Assembly: GCA_002068935.1 (NCBI GenBank)
Contig: MWBF01000006.1
Location: 1-35,696, forward strand
From: Chloroflexi bacterium ADurb.Bin325
GTDB taxonomy: Bacteria; Chloroflexota; Anaerolineae; CG2-30-64-16
Direction: 5' to 3'
Length of the DNA: 35,696 bases
Shown in pieces: positions 34,073 through 35,696 of this stretch (positions are counted from its first letter, which is position 1; each line of letters starts with the position of its first letter). A model generated the notes under the pieces. That model did no database searches, was not told where the DNA came from, and saw only the letters and a list, made by a program, of their open reading frames with translations. The position numbers and the translations under genes were made by a program.

Positions 34073-34118
34073 CCCCTCTCCTGACGCGCGAGCCTTCGTC
34101 TCGGCCTCAGGGGAGGGG
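34073..34118. terminator. Hairpin at the ThuA/MFS convergent junction
   Basis: CCCCTCTCCTGA (34073-34084) pairs with TCAGGGGAGGGG (34107-34118), 12 bp with one G-T wobble, around a 22-nt loop. It is a degenerate copy of the element at 25096-25144 and again lies between two convergent genes. Confidence 0.6.
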
Positions 34119-34160
34119 GATGGTGAGCCAGAGCGGATTCCCGAGCCGCATCAGGCGCTC

Positions 34161-35372
34161 TTACGCGGCCTCGGGCGGGGCGGACGGCACACGAATCATC
34201 AGCGCAAACGGCACCGACAGCATGATAAGCCCGGCCGCGCCCCACGCCAGCGCCTCATAGCCCACGAGCACCAGCAGCGAGCCGGCCAGCAGCGACATGC
34301 CCACCGACGAAATATGGTTGACGCTGACCCCCGCGCTCAGCGTCGGCGTCAGCTCCTCCGCGGGCGCGATGCGGTTGACATACGTCGATAGCCCGATGCT
34401 CAGCGTGACGAGCAGGTTGATGCCGACGAGCATGGCGCAGAGGAACAGCGCGTTGTGGACTGTCGCATAGCCGACGAGACACAGCGCCAGCAGCAGATAG
34501 CTGACCGTCAGCGTGATGCGCTCGCCCACGAGATCCAGCGCGTGGCCGAGACGCCGCGCAAACAGAAAGTTCACGATGCCGCTGATCACCATCAACAGGC
34601 TGATCTGCCGCGCGTCCAGCCCGTACTCCTGGACCAGGATAAGCGTCCCGAAGGCCGAGAACACCTGCATGCGCGAGCCCTCGAAGAGGGTCAGCACGTA
34701 GTAGAGCCAGTAGCGCCGCTTGAGCAGCATCCGGGGCTGCGAGCGGCTCTCCTGGCCGATGGAGGCGGGCACGCGGAAGATGAGCAGCCCGCCCAGCACG
34801 ATCAGGATGCCGCCGAGCACGAAGAAGGTGCGCAGCGGCAGCGCGACCGCCAGCAGGCCCGCGATGCCCATGCCGAGGATGGACGCCAGCGCGCTGATCG
34901 CGGAGAGGGCGCCCAGCGTGCGGCCCGCCACCGCCTTGGGGATGAGCGACAGCGCCAGCGAGTTGGAGAGCGGCATCCAGTTGTGGAAGCCGATGCTGGC
35001 GATGATGACGACCGCGGCCAGCGCCAGATAGGAGTGGACGCTGGCGTAGAGCGCAAAGCCGATGCCCATCAGAATGAGCGACATGCCCGTCCGCCAGGAC
35101 AGGGGCAGGCGCATGATGAGCGCGGCGATGAGCATCAGGCTCAGCCCGGGGATCTCCCGGATGCCGGTCAGCCAGAGCACCTCCTGGCCGTTCAGCCCCA
35201 GGTCGTTGACGTAGTAGTTGGTGGTGATGCCGTTGAAGAGCCCCTGGCCCAGGGCGACCAGGAAGAAGGTCGCGGCCAGTGTGATGAGGTCGGGGCCCCA
35301 GCCAGCCGTCGCCAGGCTGAGGCGGCCGCGCAGCCCGTTGCCGATTTGCATTGCAGTCTCGTTTGCGCGCAT
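34161..35372 (-). CDS. MFS transporter
   Basis: This 403-residue protein has about 12 hydrophobic helices in two halves, with a polar central loop (PASIGQESRSQPRMLLKRR, about 207-225), as in the major facilitator superfamily. After the first two helices the loop IMRLPLSWRTG takes the position of MFS motif A; the equivalent loop in the second half is FARRLGHALDLVGER, with a G-h-x-x-D/E-R pattern. I chose the ATG at 35370-35372 because AAGGAA precedes it; the frame extends further upstream without SD support. Substrate is unknown. Its position beside mannonate dehydratase suggests a sugar or sugar acid, but gene orientation shows it is expressed separately. Helices near the ends are rich in Ala, Leu and Ile. 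Confidence 0.87.
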   Translation of the reverse strand: MRANETAMQIGNGLRGRLSLATAGWGPDLITLAATFFLVALGQGLFNGITTNYYVNDLGLNGQEVLWLTGIREIPGLSLMLIAALIMRLPLSWRTGMSLILMGIGFALYASVHSYLALAAVVIIASIGFHNWMPLSNSLALSLIPKAVAGRTLGALSAISALASILGMGIAGLLAVALPLRTFFVLGGILIVLGGLLIFRVPASIGQESRSQPRMLLKRRYWLYYVLTLFEGSRMQVFSAFGTLILVQEYGLDARQISLLMVISGIVNFLFARRLGHALDLVGERITLTVSYLLLALCLVGYATVHNALFLCAMLVGINLLVTLSIGLSTYVNRIAPAEELTPTLSAGVSVNHISSVGMSLLAGSLLVLVGYEALAWGAAGLIMLSVPFALMIRVPSAPPEAA

Positions 35373-35425
35373 GGAGGGTTCCTTCGGATGATGTCTGTAC
35401 GGCGGATGAGGCCGCCCACCGCCCA

Positions 35426-35454
35426 ATCATACACCCGCAAGGCCCGGCCAGCAA
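35426..35454 (-). promoter_or_regulatory. Sigma70-like promoter for the MFS gene
   Basis: Minus strand TTGCTG (35454-35449), 17-bp spacer, TATGAT (35431-35426). It lies about 54 bp before the ATG. Confidence 0.42.
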
Positions 35455-35492
35455 AGGCAGGAGGCCCCAGATATGCGCCCCCGTGAGGGCAT

Positions 35493-35555
35493 CCTGAGCG
35501 GGTGGACGGCTCAACGCCGCCGACGGCGCAAGGCCAGTCGAAGGAGCGGACGTGA
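35493..35555. repeat. 63-bp direct repeat, copy 1
   Basis: It is identical to 35632-35694. It begins CCTGAGCGGGTGGACGG and contains CAGTCGAAGG (35535-35544), which pairs with CCTTCGACTG at 35564-35573; CTGAGCGG (35494-35501) pairs with CCGCTCAG at 35597-35604. The region 35373-35696 has no gene; beyond the MFS promoter it holds only this repeat cluster. Confidence 0.85.
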
Positions 35556-35631
35556 AGGCCGCCCCTTCGACTGCGTGCGTCGCTGCGCGACGCCCTCCGC
35601 TCAGAGTGCTTCCATGAGTGAGACAGAGCAG

Positions 35632-35694
35632 CCTGAGCGGGTGGACGGCTCAACGCCGCCGACGGCGCAAGGCCAGTCGAAGGAGCGGACGTGA
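35632..35694. repeat. 63-bp direct repeat, copy 2
   Basis: Exact copy of 35493-35555, offset by 139 bp. It ends at the window edge, so the cluster may continue. Confidence 0.85.
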
Positions 35695-35696
35695 GG

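Noticed and set aside
1-35696. tRNA, rRNA, insertion sequence or prophage genes
   Set aside because: No cloverleaf, rRNA block, transposase or integrase motif was seen on either strand.

Overview
The window is high-G+C DNA, roughly two thirds G+C by eye, with almost no non-coding space. The family mix and style point to a member of the Chloroflexota, probably Anaerolineae or a relative. The clues are an Ala/Pro/Glu-rich linker after the lipobox of the ABC solute-binding protein, extended -10 promoters of the form TG-G-TA, and palindromic REP-like repeats scattered between genes. This assignment is inference; there is no rRNA or tRNA in the window. Most of the content is carbohydrate catabolism.

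Region 1 (1-11895, + strand) is one tightly packed nine-gene operon whose start lies outside the window. It encodes a 5'-truncated beta-glucuronidase, uronate isomerase, a LarA-type (nickel-pincer) hydroxyacid racemase/epimerase homologue, a PfkB kinase most like KDG kinase, transaldolase, ribose-5-phosphate isomerase A, a glycogen-synthase-like GT4 enzyme, phosphoglucose isomerase and phosphoglucomutase. Together they could release glucuronate from glucuronides, feed it through the KDG branch, and carry triose carbon through transaldolase, Pgi and Pgm towards glycogen. Fructuronate reductase and KDPG aldolase are not in the window; mannonate dehydratase is, but 20 kb away (32345-33328).

Region 2 (11958-14198, - strand) is a two-gene unit, an N-acetylneuraminate-lyase-like aldolase and an N-acylglucosamine 2-epimerase, which together suggest sialic-acid breakdown. 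It is divergent from region 3 (14495-19262, + strand): a fused iron-sulfur/molybdopterin hydroxylase of the xanthine dehydrogenase/aldehyde oxidoreductase family, its FAD subunit, and a GalT-like protein with a HxHxQ motif. Divergent promoters lie at 14326-14354 and 14391-14420.

Region 3b (19412-25043, + strand) is an Opp/Dpp-type ABC importer in the unusual order binding lipoprotein, DppC-like permease, tandem ATPases, DppB-like permease. The two ATPase halves are in different frames at a C6 tract, and almost four copies of a 70-bp palindromic tandem repeat separate them from the last permease.

Region 4 (25190-32153, - strand) holds intracellular glycosidases GH38, GH32 and GH3, plus a small membrane protein of unknown function. 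Region 5 (32345-34050, + strand) has mannonate dehydratase and a ThuA-like protein. Region 6 (34161-35372, - strand) is an MFS transporter, followed by non-coding REP-like repeats to the end of the window. All three convergent gene junctions (11.9, 25.1 and 34.1 kb) carry strong hairpins that probably act as two-way terminators.
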